From CAVPJW01 sp963705525 (GTDB lineage Bacteria; Acidobacteriota; Vicinamibacteria; Vicinamibacterales; CAVPJW01), in assembly GCA_963705525.1 (NCBI GenBank), contig CAVPJW010000007.1, positions 434,001 to 498,000 on the forward strand: DNA of 64,000 nucleotides. Reading direction: 5' to 3'. How positions within the stretch are numbered: position 1 is the stretch's first letter; each line of letters starts with the position of its first letter. The notes beneath the pieces are model-generated. The model saw nothing but the letters and a program-made list of their open reading frames with translations, had not been told where the DNA came from and ran no database searches. This document shows, piece by piece, positions 17,109 to 26,485 of the stretch. Both the position numbers and the translations under genes were made by a program.

Positions 17109-19253
17109 CTATTCCACCCAGTGCAGGACATTCCGTATGACCGACCAGCGGGGCGCCCTCTTCTCGGCGCTCTGACCGAGGATCCAATAGCGATACAACG
17201 CGTCGAGCGTGCCATCGCGCCGCTTGAGATCGATCCACGTATTGACGAAGCTCGCGAATCGCTCGTCCTGCCTAGCCAACGGGAATGCCAACGGCACCTT
17301 GATGACGCCGGGTTCCGGCACGACCACGGAATATTCCGGGTGGAGGAGCGTCCAGGCAGAGCCACGCTCGGCCGGGAGGACAGCCGCGTCGGCTCCGTCC
17401 GCCAGCGCGCTGAAGACGCTCTTCGCGTCGGGCACGATCGCCAGCCGCGCCCGCGGGACCCGCTCGCGCACCTTCTGAATGTAGTACGGCACGTTCGGCA
17501 CGACCAGCCGAATCTCCCCCGCCTCCTGCACATCATCCCATGTGGCGAATCGGGTGCGGTTGGAGTCGTGGACGATGAACGCCGTCGTCTCGTCGAGGTA
17601 TGGCGCCGAAAACAGCACGGCTCGCGCGCGGTCGGTTGTAACCGCAACTCCGCCGACCACCAGGTCGCAGACGCCGGACGCCACGGTAGCCATCGCCTCG
17701 TCGCGATCCACCTGCACGAACTCGAGACGCAGCCCGAGCTCCCGCGCCAGCATGTGCATCAGCTCCACATCGAAGCCGACGAGCTCTCCGCGGTCATTCA
17801 CGTACGCGAATGGCAGCGCGTCCGGAAGATAGGCCACGCGCAACGCGGCGCGATCGCGAATCACGTCGAGCTCTGGCGTGCCCTCCGGAACGGGTGCCGT
17901 GGCGGTGAACGATTGCGTCACCACGGTGTCGACAGGTGGAGTCCGCATGCGCATGTTCGCGAGGACTTTCCCCTTGTCGTACGTGGGGCGGAAGACCGTC
18001 GCAAAGACCGTGCGGATGCCTCCCACGATCCCAATCGTCAGGATCGCGGTGATGACGCCGTATCGAACCAATTTCTTCGCATCGAACCGGACGAGGCCCA
18101 TGATCGCGCACGAACCGAGCAGCGCCACCGCCAGCGTATGCGTCGCGGCGACGAGGCTTCCAAAGCGCGAGTTGATCACACCGGTCGCCAGGAACAGCTG
18201 GAAGGTATCCGCCGGGATGCGAAAGATGTCGAGGAGAAACGGCACGGCCGAGTTCAGGCTGCCGAAGAACGTCACGAGGCCTGTGAGCGCCAACTGCGGG
18301 TAGTCGTGGATGGGCACCGCCGCATCGGCGAACCACCCTGCAAAAAGGATGAAGCTCATCGAGAGCAGCTTGCCCGTGTGCGGAAAGTTGAACGACGCGG
18401 GCACGATGGTGTCCGGGAGCCCGACCGCCCGCTCGTCTCCGCCCGCGTGCCGCGCCAAGAGCGCCTTGCTCGCCTCCGTGAGGCTTGGCAGCACGATGAA
18501 GAGATCGCCCGCCACAAATGCCGTCAAGAGTGCGTTTCGGGTGAGATCGAAGATCTCGCCCATCCGAATCGGCGTCAGGGCGGCGATCAGCCCGGGAATC
18601 ACCCACAGGCTCACCAGGAGCGCAATCGCCACGTAGGTCACCAGGTACACCTGAAGGCGACCGATTTGGTCGAGGTTGAGCGTGCCGCTGGTCGTCGCGG
18701 CTATCGCGAAAAGACCATACGGCGACAGCCCGAGCACGAACCGCGTCGCGCGCGACACGGCACTGCTCATGACGCCAAGGACGTCCAGCACAACCTGCCT
18801 TCGAGGCACGCCGATCAGGGCAATCCCCAGCACGACGGAAAAGAGCACGACCGCGGGAACGATGTTGTTGGCCAGGGAATAGAACGGGTTGGACGGAATA
18901 TACAGGTCAACGAAATTGAATGGTTCCCGCCGCTCGACCAGCGTGGTGCTGAAAAAGCTGGCGCTCTGCACGTCGGGGAACGCCAGCGGAAAGAGAAATG
19001 AAAAACCAAGCGCGATCGCCCACAACACCAGGAGCACGGCACCTGCGCGAAGGCCCAGCGTCTTCGCTTGATCGTAGTTGAGTGAGCCCAGGCTCGAGAT
19101 GATGGAGATGGTGACGTAGGGGAGCACCGTCATCTGGAGCAGCTTGACGAATCCGTCGGCTGCCCACTTGAAGACGACGGCGCGCTCGCCGAGAAACAGT
19201 CCCGTCGCGACACCCACGACGAGGCCGATCAGAATCTTGGTGGAGTGGCTCAT
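17109..19253 (-). CDS. Na+/H+:dicarboxylate symporter (DAACS/GltP) fused to a periplasmic solute-binding domain
   Basis: A 714-residue fusion. Residues 1-395 follow the glutamate/dicarboxylate symporter fold (MTVLPYVTISIISSLGSL, FSVVLGIALIG, two re-entrant regions). The usual NMDGT signature is replaced by NFPHT (289-293), so substrate coupling may differ. An added helix at about 398-420 (YGVITAILTIGIVGGI) would carry the chain out to the periplasm. Residues 465-690 are an SBP_bac_3 domain (RVAYLPDALPFAYVND, GFDVELMHMLARELG, DLVVGGVAVTTDRA). The binding domain may capture amino or dicarboxylic acids for the symporter or act as a sensor. The ATG overlaps the stop of the PP2C gene (ATGA), giving translational coupling, and the NTT-like gene follows after six bases. 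Confidence 0.85.
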   Translation of the reverse strand: MSHSTKILIGLVVGVATGLFLGERAVVFKWAADGFVKLLQMTVLPYVTISIISSLGSLNYDQAKTLGLRAGAVLLVLWAIALGFSFLFPLAFPDVQSASFFSTTLVERREPFNFVDLYIPSNPFYSLANNIVPAVVLFSVVLGIALIGVPRRQVVLDVLGVMSSAVSRATRFVLGLSPYGLFAIAATTSGTLNLDQIGRLQVYLVTYVAIALLVSLWVIPGLIAALTPIRMGEIFDLTRNALLTAFVAGDLFIVLPSLTEASKALLARHAGGDERAVGLPDTIVPASFNFPHTGKLLSMSFILFAGWFADAAVPIHDYPQLALTGLVTFFGSLNSAVPFLLDIFRIPADTFQLFLATGVINSRFGSLVAATHTLAVALLGSCAIMGLVRFDAKKLVRYGVITAILTIGIVGGIRTVFATVFRPTYDKGKVLANMRMRTPPVDTVVTQSFTATAPVPEGTPELDVIRDRAALRVAYLPDALPFAYVNDRGELVGFDVELMHMLARELGLRLEFVQVDRDEAMATVASGVCDLVVGGVAVTTDRARAVLFSAPYLDETTAFIVHDSNRTRFATWDDVQEAGEIRLVVPNVPYYIQKVRERVPRARLAIVPDAKSVFSALADGADAAVLPAERGSAWTLLHPEYSVVVPEPGVIKVPLAFPLARQDERFASFVNTWIDLKRRDGTLDALYRYWILGQSAEKRAPRWSVIRNVLHWVE

Positions 19254-20170
19254 CGGTCGGCGAAACGATATCTCGCGACCACGGCGGTAATGTTGTCCTT
19301 CCCGCCGGCTTCAAGCGCCTTGTCGATGAGCCGTTGACACATATCGGTGGCCGAGCGGTCGCCCCCCAGCGTTTCCCCTATTCCGCCGTCGTCCACCATG
19401 TCCGTCAGGCCGTCGGAACAGAGAAGCAGGCGATCGTCATGTTCGAGATCGAGCCGCTTGACGTCGGGATGGATCTCCTCCTGCCGATCGCCGAGCGCCT
19501 GCGTCAGGACGCGCTTCAGACGATGCGTCGGGACTTCGTCCTCGCTGATCATCCCGCGATCGGCCAGCGCCTGCGCCAGGGTGTGGTCTCGCGTCAGGCG
19601 GCGAAGTTCCCCTCGTCGCAGGAGGTACGCGCGCGAGTCGCCAAGATGCGCGACGAACAGCGCCGTGCCAATGCTCCACGCCACCATCATCGTCGTGCCA
19701 TATCCCTGCAGACTGACGTCGGCGCGCACCTCTTCGGCCATGACGGTCTGCACCTGGTCGAAGCGCTCGCGAGCGCGACGGATCATCGCCTCGACGAACG
19801 CTTCATCGTCGAGCCGGAGAATCCAGTCTGGCGTCGCGAGGACGAGATCAACCACGGTTCGAATGGCGAGCTCGCTTGCCACCTCGCCGGCGGCGTGCCC
19901 ACCGACGCCATCGGCCACGAACATGCCGTATCCCGTTTCCTGGATCCTCGAAGGCTGTCGATCGACGAGGTTGGTCTGGACCGTTTCGAGGAAGCGTCCG
20001 AACCGGACGATGAGGAAGTGGTCCTCGTTGGTTTCGCGCACACGACCGCGATGGGAAACACCCACGATGTCGACATCGAGGCGCGGTGAGAACTGGCGCG
20101 GGCGCTCGGCGCCCGCCCCGTGGACGAGGGGACCAAGGTCGGCGGTGTCGGCTTCGTCAGATGCTCCCAT
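19250..20170 (-). CDS. PP2C-family serine/threonine phosphatase
   Basis: A 306-residue metal-dependent protein phosphatase with all PP2C motifs: GRVRETNEDHFL near residue 45, FVADGVGGHAAGE (about 105), the GTTMMVA strand (about 180), HLGDSRAYLLRRGEL, LLLCSDGLTDMV and AGGKDNITAVVARY at the C-terminus. The metal-binding Asp residues (NED, ADG, SDG, KDN) are all present, so it should be active. No signal peptide or membrane segment is seen, so it acts in the cytoplasm. It heads the seven-gene block and its stop overlaps the symporter fusion start. No Ser/Thr kinase of the usual Hanks type is in the window; the only kinase-like proteins are the exported ones in this block and its duplicate. Confidence 0.92.
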   Translation of the reverse strand: MGASDEADTADLGPLVHGAGAERPRQFSPRLDVDIVGVSHRGRVRETNEDHFLIVRFGRFLETVQTNLVDRQPSRIQETGYGMFVADGVGGHAAGEVASELAIRTVVDLVLATPDWILRLDDEAFVEAMIRRARERFDQVQTVMAEEVRADVSLQGYGTTMMVAWSIGTALFVAHLGDSRAYLLRRGELRRLTRDHTLAQALADRGMISEDEVPTHRLKRVLTQALGDRQEEIHPDVKRLDLEHDDRLLLCSDGLTDMVDDGGIGETLGGDRSATDMCQRLIDKALEAGGKDNITAVVARYRFADR

Positions 20171-20205
20171 ATGCCTCAGTTGCGGGGCGCTCGAGCACCA
20201 AGGCG

Positions 20206-22682
20206 CTACTGCTGCGCGATCTGTGCCGCTCGAACCCCGGCAGCGGTGTCGGCATCCGCGACCTTCGCTTCACCAGCTTCGACCGTGACTTTGAGAATCT
20301 TCCCCGTGAACTTGTTGTCGCCCTGTTTGTAGTCCTCGGTGACGGGCGTCTCGTTGTCCATGCCGACATCGACACCCTCGTCGGCCGAGAACACGAACGG
20401 CATCGTGTGCGCGACGCGCATCTCGCCGACATTCTTTCCGTCCACAGTCATCCGCTGGTTGCCCCCGGAGCCGGGCTTCCCGCCGTCGTAGATGAACTCA
20501 TAGCGAATCGTGTGGCGACCGGGCGCCAGCGGCTGGGCCGATGAAACCGTCGGCCACTCGAGGCCGCCGTAGTTGTAAACCCCCTTCGCGCGGCCATCCT
20601 TCATGTACACGCTCCAGCCGCCGAAGCGGCCCGCCTGCGCGATGATCACGCCGCTCGCGGTACGCAGGAGTGTCAACGTCCGCGGTCACGCTGAAGGAAC
20701 GACCCTTGACGTTGATGAACGCGTTCTCCGCAATTCCCGTCATCCCTTCGTGAAGGGTCAGCGACGTGCGCGGGCCCATGAGATCGGGCCGTCCGGCGAT
20801 CTTCGGATCGAATCGTTCGGATCGTCGGTCGTCGAGCGGAAACACGTGGTTGCGGATCGCTTCCTGTTTGAAGAGATCCTGCAGCTCCTTCAGCTTCTGA
20901 GGATTTTGCGCCGCGACATCGTTCGCCTCGCTGAAGTCCTCGTCGACGTGATAGAGCTCCCATTTGTCCTGATCGAGTGGCGGCAGCGGAGCCATGAGCC
21001 ACGGAATCGAGTGACGTGTCGCTGCGACCCAACCGTCGTGATAGATGGCGCGGTTGCCGAACATCTCGAAATATTGTGTCCGCCGGCGGTCCTGCGCCTT
21101 CGCATCGTCGAACGTGTAGATCATCGAGACGCCGTCCATCGGATATTGCTTCGTGCCGTCGACCGATGTCGGCTGGGGCAGGCCCGCCGCCTCGAGCACC
21201 GTCGGAGCCACGTCGATCACATGATGAAACTGCGATCGAATTTCCCCATGGGCCTTGATGCGCGCCGGCCAGGACATGACCATACCGTTGCGCGTGCCGC
21301 CGAAATGCGACGCCACCTGCTTGGTCCACTGGAAGGGCGTGTCGCCGGCGTGGGCCCAGCCGATGGAGAAGTGAGGGAACGTCTTCGGTCCTCCCCACTC
21401 ATCGATGTGCTTCAGCTGACTCGACACGTCGCTCACAATCCCGTTCAGCGCAAGGAGCTCGTTGTACGTGCCGTCAGGCCCGCCTTCCGCACTCGATCCG
21501 TTGTCGCCCACGATGTAGAAGAAGAGCGTGTTGTCGAGCGCGCCCATGTCCTTGATGGACTGGACGAGCCGGCCCACTTCGTGATCCGTATGTTCGGCAA
21601 AGCCCGCGAACGCCTCCATCTGGCGGGCGAACAGGCGCTTTTGATCGGGCGTCCGCGAGTCCCATGACGGAATCTCCTCCGGTCGCAGAGTGAGCTTCGT
21701 GCCACGGGAACCACGCCCAGTTTGATCTGCCGCGCCAGCGTCTCTTCGCGCAGCTTGTCCCAGCCCTGATCGAACTTTCCCTTGTACTTGTCGATCCACT
21801 CCTTGGGCACGTGGTGCGGCGCGTGCGTCGCGCCAGTCGCAAAGTACATGAAGAACGGCTTGTCCGGGGTGAGCGCGTGCTGGTACTGCGACCACGCAAT
21901 CGCCTGGTTCGTCATGTCTGTCGTGAAGTGATAGTTCGGATCGTGCGGGACTTCCACACGGGTCACGCCGTCGTAGATGGCCGGCGCCCACTGATTCGTT
22001 TCGCCGCCGATGAAGCCATAGAACTTGTCGAACCCCGATCGGGTCGGCCAGCGGTCGAAGGGACCGGAGACCGACGCCTCCCAGGGCGCAGTCTCGTGAT
22101 ACTTGCCGAATGCCGCCGTGCTGTACCCATTCAACCGCAGCATTTCGGCAAGCGGGGCGACACTTTGCGGACGGACGCCGGTATTGCCCGGGAAACGCGG
22201 TGGCGAGCTCCATGATCGCCCCCGCGTTGTTCACGTGGTGGTTGCGACCGGTCAGAAGAGCCGTTCGCGTCGGCGAGCAGAGCGCCGTCGTGTGGAACCG
22301 GTTGTAGCGAAGCCCGTTGGCCGCCATCTGCTCGAGCGTGGGCATGTTGATCGGTCCGCCAAAGGTGCTCGAATGACCGAACCCGATGTCGTCGATGAGG
22401 ACGATGACAACGTTCGGCGCACCCTGGGGAGCCTTGACCTCGAAGCGCGGCGGCGCTGTCGCCTTGCGTGCGTCCTCTTCGGTGATCGGCGGATACTCCG
22501 GCTCTGGAACGGGCAGCACCGTTCGATCGAGGGCGCCAGGCGCAGCCGGTGTTGGCGTTTTCGTGTCGTCGCCGGGGGAACCGCCCCCGCACGCGCTTAC
22601 CGTTGCCATTGCAGCGATGCTGAACAGGAACTGACAGCTGTATCCATCGCGATCCGAAGTCGTCCCTCACGCGCATCAACAA
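20206..22682 (-). pseudogene. Arylsulfatase (CSPTR active site), several frameshifts
   Basis: A large arylsulfatase of the type that has a C-terminal beta domain. A lipoprotein-like start (SIAAMATVSACGGG) lies in the main frame, but its leader begins in another frame, from about 22682. The active-site motif TTALCSPTRTALLTGR carries the Cys that becomes formylglycine, and metal ligands NVVIVLIDDIG are present. The frame breaks near 22180 (continuing MLRLNGYSTAAFGKYH), near 21705 (returning at LTLRPEEIPSWDS) and near 20675 (C-terminal domain VIIAQAGRFGGWSV to a TAG at 20206). All domains are recoverable only by joining frames, so the gene is broken three or four times. It lies 35 bases from the PP2C gene, but as a neighbour rather than a part of that block. 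Confidence 0.85.
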
Positions 22683-22791
22683 CCCCCGTCCAAGACGCCA
22701 GAGCTACGCTCTGGGGCTACGTACGACGAAGAACCATGCACCAAAAACTCGCCCCAAGAACTAACCCCTAAGCACTAAGAACTTCCTTGTC
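22683..22791. repeat. Intergenic repeat with short hairpin
   Basis: The spacer holds CCAGAGCTACGCTCTGG, a six-base-pair stem around a five-base loop, next to GGGCTACG, and then an array of CCCTAAGCACTAAGAAC-like words. Both look like dispersed spacer repeats. The hairpin has no following T-run in either direction, so I do not call it a terminator. Confidence 0.45.
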
Positions 22792-23368
22792 TTACTTCTT
22801 CGGCTCTTCCACGCTGATCACGAGCGCCTGGGTATATGTGATCTCGACATGATCGCCGACTACCACGCCTTCGAGATTCTTCTTGTCTTCAACCTTGTAG
22901 GTCACCTTGCGCCGGCGCTCGTTCGAACCGTGATGGAGGGAATGGCCGGGTCGATGGCCTCGACGATGACCGTCGCCTTCATCTGTCTGGACAACGTTCC
23001 GCCTGGCTTCGGGCCGGTTCCGCGCATGACTGCCCCTCTTCGAGGTGGGCGCGGAGGGTGGCAGGTCCGTCTTCTTCAGTTGCGAGCACGAGCGACTCGT
23101 GGTAGCGGAAGGACACCTTGTCGCCAACTTTCAGCTCACTAAAGCGCTTCACCTCGGGTCCGGCATACATGGTGTCCATGCTGCCATCGTCAAATTTCAG
23201 GGAGATGAGGCGATTGGTCGAATCGATCGCCTGGATCGTGGCATTCGCGGTCGCCATGGCGCTGTCGCTCATCGTCTTCTGAGCGAAGGCGATGGATGAG
23301 GTCATCGCGACAAGCGAGAGGATCAAAGCCAGAACGGTCGCCGTCTTCCGCATGCAGTGAATCTTCAC
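22792..23368 (-). pseudogene. Exported two-repeat protein of unknown function, frameshifted
   Basis: The best start is the GTG at 23368, with AAGGAG six bases before it. It encodes a signal peptide (KTATVLALILSLVAMTSSIA) and a first unit with ATIQAIDSTNRLISLKFDDG and LKVGDKVSFRYHESLVLAT. The frame then breaks near 23085 (KKTDLPPSAPTSKRG), again near 23030 (MKATVIVEAIDPAIPSITV) and again near 22925 (KVTYKVEDKKNLEGVVVGD), ending at a TAA at 22792. The two units have the same layout (ATVxAID ... VGDxVxxxYxxALV) as an intact relative at 46190-46741. The function is unknown; the repeated unit looks like a small beta domain. Confidence 0.7.
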
Positions 23369-23523
23369 GGATTTCTCCTTGTGCAACGTTCGTTGCGCTT
23401 TTCAAGCGGCTGATGGGATCACGCCCGGTTTTCCGCCCGAGTCGCGAATCTCAGCCATAGTGGGTGTCTGCGTCCGGTATTGTTCCACCAGCGCAGCCTA
23501 CCATCATACACAGACAACGTCCG

Positions 23524-23945
23524 ATGCCGGCCGACGATCTAAGGTGGTATCGTCTGCCCCGCATTGAAGGCCTCCTCGCGATCGCGGTTCCCCTCATCAC
23601 ATTTGTCGGGCTCACCGCCGTCGGTTCGGACTTCACAGCCGCGAGTTTCGGGACGATTCGTGAGAGGGCTCGGCCAAACCATTCCGCTCGCAGCGGCGTT
23701 CGTCGGCGCCTCGATGTTCGGAGGATGGCTCGTGGCACGAGCGATCCGTGCCAATCCATCCGACACATTCACGCTGGCGGCGGAATTCGCCACGCGCAAC
23801 ATGGCAGTCGCCACGGCCGTGGCTGTCACTCGTGGGTCGCGCCGAGTTCGCCACGTTCTCAACGACGTATCTTCTGGTTGAAACACCAATTCTTCTGGCA
23901 GTTGTCGCGATGTTCCGCGCCCGCCGGGTTCGCACGAATCAGTGA
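23524..23945 (+). pseudogene. Bile acid:sodium symporter (BASS) family remnant
   Basis: Pieces of a BASS-type transporter are spread over two frames. An early helix (LAIAVPLITFVGLTAVGSDF) is joined near 23650 directly to a much later part (TIPLAAAFVGASMFGGWLV, then LAAEFATRNMAVATAVAV). The sequence changes frame near 23832 for the final helix (GRAEFATFSTTYLLVETPIL) and ends at a TGA at 23943. The EF-x-x-RN motif and the E-x-P turn of the last helix are typical of the family. Family members are about 300 residues, so well over 100 residues between the two parts are missing: an internal deletion plus a frameshift, clearly a dead gene. The nucleotidyltransferase gene ends seven bases away on the other strand. 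Confidence 0.7.
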
Positions 23946-23952
23946 GTTGGCG

Positions 23953-24480
23953 CTATTCGTGAATACGCTTCCAGAGGACGGCCGCCTCCGCGGGAAGCGC
24001 GCGGACCTTGGCGGTGACTTCAGCCACGAGATCGGCGGCCGGGTGGTCTCCGAGCAGCTGCTGAATGTCCCAAGCATCCTGCGGCGATCCTGCATAGAGC
24101 TTGAGCAGAATCAGATCGGCTGGGCGTGCCACCGGAATGGCCCCCCCGGGAGGACCGAGGAACTCGGCTGCGTCGACGACCGCAGACTGCCAACCCGGCC
24201 GCCCGAGGATCAGATCTACCTCACGCTCGCCATGCCTCCGGAATCGAACGACGCCACCTAAAGGGTCGTCGGCCTCGGCCACCCGTACGTCGACATGAGC
24301 GCCGCCACGGGAGAGGCCGTCCCAGCGCGAGCGCTCCAGAATGCGATGGTCGATTGTCAGGAGGTCGATATCGAGCGTCGCGCGGCTGACGCCCCGGTAG
24401 GCCAGGGCGGCCGCACCAACGACCGCGAAGCGAATACCGGAGCGGTCGAGGATCCCCCGAACGTCATCGAGCAGCTTCAC
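23953..24480 (-). CDS. Nucleotidyltransferase-fold protein, probable toxin of a TA pair
   Basis: The 175-residue product has the nucleotidyltransferase core RFAVVGAAALAYRGVSRATL followed by DIDLLT, the G-x-A and D-x-D metal motif, then EVDLILG as the third acidic strand and a helical C-terminal half (ADLILLKLYAGSPQDAWDI). This is the AbiEii/MNT-like toxin or DUF6036-type arrangement. The GTG at 24480 overlaps the stop of the upstream small gene as GTGA, which decided the start; a TTG at 24498 is possible. Such enzymes add nucleotides to tRNA or proteins and are held in check by the partner. No phage or mobile element is seen nearby, but the BASS remnant beside it suggests a site of turnover. 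Confidence 0.72.
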   Translation of the reverse strand: MKLLDDVRGILDRSGIRFAVVGAAALAYRGVSRATLDIDLLTIDHRILERSRWDGLSRGGAHVDVRVAEADDPLGGVVRFRRHGEREVDLILGRPGWQSAVVDAAEFLGPPGGAIPVARPADLILLKLYAGSPQDAWDIQQLLGDHPAADLVAEVTAKVRALPAEAAVLWKRIHE

Positions 24481-24695
24481 GTTGACTCGCGCAGACAACG
24501 AGACGGGCGGCGCCCGGCCTGGCGCTGGTCCCGCAGCATGCGTCGAGCGGCCGCGAGATCGATCCCGCGAGCCTGGGCCAGACTGCGAGCATCATCGTCG
24601 CCGAGCGAAAGTGCGAGCTCGAGCCGTTCCTGGGCCGGCATCGCCAGGATTCTCGTCCGTAATTCCAGACGAAGATCGTCGAGCACGGACCTCAT
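24477..24695 (-). CDS. Small helical protein, probable antitoxin
   Basis: The 72-residue protein starts MRSVLDDLRLELRTRILAMP and continues ERLELALSLGDDDARSLAQA, with a charged, Arg-rich end (RDQRQAGRRPSRC). It is all helical and acidic in the middle, with an alternating pattern typical of small antitoxins that accompany AbiEii-type nucleotidyltransferases. The stop overlaps the start of the nucleotidyltransferase gene, so the two are made together. No DNA-binding motif of a known family is certain. The start was chosen because the frame upstream of this ATG loses coding character. Confidence 0.6.
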   Translation of the reverse strand: MRSVLDDLRLELRTRILAMPAQERLELALSLGDDDARSLAQARGIDLAAARRMLRDQRQAGRRPSRCLREST

Positions 24696-24805
24696 GAACT
24701 CAGTATACCCAATTGAATGGCGCGCCCCGAGACTGGCAGGACACGGTACCGATGCGGCCACGTCAGTCGCCCAGATCCGCAAGCGGATCGAGCCGCTCGA
24801 CGACG

Positions 24806-26485
24806 TTACTTCCCGGTTGACATCGACCGGCGTGATTCCGTCGGCGGCAGGCGTTCGAGACCCACGAGCCTCCAGCCGGCATCGACTTTCCTGAAATAGA
24901 CCTGGATGGGCGTAGCCCACGACGCCTGCTTCGCATCGACTGCGCTCAACTCAACCTTGACGTACTGACCTGGCGCGCTGGGAAGGCCAGCGGGCGCCTG
25001 CATTCGCAGCTCGCGGTTCTCGGTCTCACCGATCCGGCTCGACTCGCCTGTCGCATTGTCGAACCTGTACCAAGCAGCCTTATAAGACGATGGGGCGTCC
25101 GCAAAGTGGTACTGGACCGCGGCGTTGCCAAACGTGAGCGCGCCTGCGGCGTCGAGCGACGGGGCCACGATGGGATTGATTCGAGTCAGGTATGCCCGCC
25201 CGATCTTGTCGCGCCGCTTGATCAGCACATCCGCGAGGTACTGCTCGGCCTTCGGATCGCTGAATTGGCCGGTCTTGACGATGGCGCGGATCAGATCGTC
25301 GCTGAACGCCATCACCCGCTGCGCCGCCCAGAACGCATCGTCGTCTCTCATATTGATGAAGCTGGCCGGGGGCACGCGGGGCCTCCACGTCAGCGGATCG
25401 AACTTGTCGCCTTCGAAGGGCCCGATCGAGTCGTATTCTTCATAGTGGGCCGTCTGCCAGGGACTCAAAGCGAACCCGAACGACCAGATGCGCCGCAATG
25501 TCGGTCCGCCTTCGTACAGATACTCCCATCCTTCGTCGGCATCGTGCGGACCGTTGGCGCCGATGCCAAAGGTCGAGCCGACGTCCTGCAGATAGTGCTT
25601 GATCACGTGGTGGCCGTCCTGTTCGATCACGGTGTCGAGCGTGTTGCCCGCCTTCATGTCGGTCAGGTTCGTCCACGCACCGAAGACGCGCAGCGCTCGA
25701 AGCTCTCGACGATCTTCGTGCGGCACGAGATCGTTCGGATCGTCGGACCGTGTTCCCATATAGCTGAAGCCGCCCAGGATCCGCCCGGGCACCAGTCGTC
25801 CGGCCGCGACTCTGTACGATCCGTCCGCGTTCCGCGCGCTGCGCTCGAGGATCGCGCGGAGATCCGCGCGCGTCATCGGCGTCCGTTTCATCGACGGACG
25901 ACGGATTGTGGCCTTCGGGTCGATGTCGACATGAGCGGGGTCGACGCTCGAGACGAAGCTCTCGACCTGGTTGTAGCCCAGCGCCCAGAAGATCTTCGTG
26001 GCCACGAGAATGGCCGCGGTTGCCCCCTCGGGATTGGACGGCGCATCGAATGAGACAAACCACGTGTCTCCACCCGCATCCTTCGCGGTGAAGCCCGGTG
26101 CGAATCCCGAGCTCTTGGGCCGGACGACGGTCCACTGTGTGGGCGACGGAGGACCGCCGGCATTCGGTCCGCGCACGGCTTCCTCAATCGATACCTCTCG
26201 CGACCCGATGCGGTTCGTGAACCAGCTCGAGTCGGGCACCTCGTCGATCGTGTTGACGTTCCCGGCCCTCGTCTGCCGCGGGGCACGGCCTGCGGTGACG
26301 AACAGGTTGTAGCCGAGGTCGTACAGCAGGCCGATATCCCGCGCCTCGGCGCCGGACGCGTCCTGGCTTTCAGGCGCCTTCGCCAGCGGGTCATCGTCGT
26401 AAAACTTGCGTTCGGAGGTGGCGACGACCGCAATGGCCAGCGAGAGAAGAATGATTGCGATGATGGAACGGCGCAGTCTTGTCAT
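24806..26485 (-). CDS. Exported protein with atypical-kinase-like core (copy 2)
   Basis: Paralog of the 11894-13513 product, 559 residues, starting MTRLRRSIIAIILLSLAIAV, a clear signal or anchor helix. The same blocks are in the same order: KFYDDDPL, NTIDEVPDSSWFTNRI (78-93), GFAPGFT, WFVSFDA (142-148), IFWALGY (165-171), FGAWTNLTDMKAGNTLDT (268-285) and HYLQDVGSTFG (297-307). The candidate catalytic residues are therefore Asp276, Asn281 and Asp301, with Glu153 retained; the position expected for the nucleotide-binding Lys is again Ser (145). The ATG overlaps the stop of the barrel gene (TGATG), so the pair is translationally coupled. The repeated conservation of these blocks after clear divergence elsewhere suggests an active site. 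Confidence 0.62.
   Translation of the reverse strand: MTRLRRSIIAIILLSLAIAVVATSERKFYDDDPLAKAPESQDASGAEARDIGLLYDLGYNLFVTAGRAPRQTRAGNVNTIDEVPDSSWFTNRIGSREVSIEEAVRGPNAGGPPSPTQWTVVRPKSSGFAPGFTAKDAGGDTWFVSFDAPSNPEGATAAILVATKIFWALGYNQVESFVSSVDPAHVDIDPKATIRRPSMKRTPMTRADLRAILERSARNADGSYRVAAGRLVPGRILGGFSYMGTRSDDPNDLVPHEDRRELRALRVFGAWTNLTDMKAGNTLDTVIEQDGHHVIKHYLQDVGSTFGIGANGPHDADEGWEYLYEGGPTLRRIWSFGFALSPWQTAHYEEYDSIGPFEGDKFDPLTWRPRVPPASFINMRDDDAFWAAQRVMAFSDDLIRAIVKTGQFSDPKAEQYLADVLIKRRDKIGRAYLTRINPIVAPSLDAAGALTFGNAAVQYHFADAPSSYKAAWYRFDNATGESSRIGETENRELRMQAPAGLPSAPGQYVKVELSAVDAKQASWATPIQVYFRKVDAGWRLVGLERLPPTESRRSMSTGK

Noticed and set aside
17085..19001. A 638-codon plus-strand frame opposite the symporter fusion
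   Set aside because: Same antisense composition, no motif, and it covers a gene with clear transporter and binding-protein motifs.
22700..22720. Rho-independent terminator at the CCAGAG/CTCTGG hairpin
   Set aside because: The stem is only six base pairs and no T-run follows on either strand.
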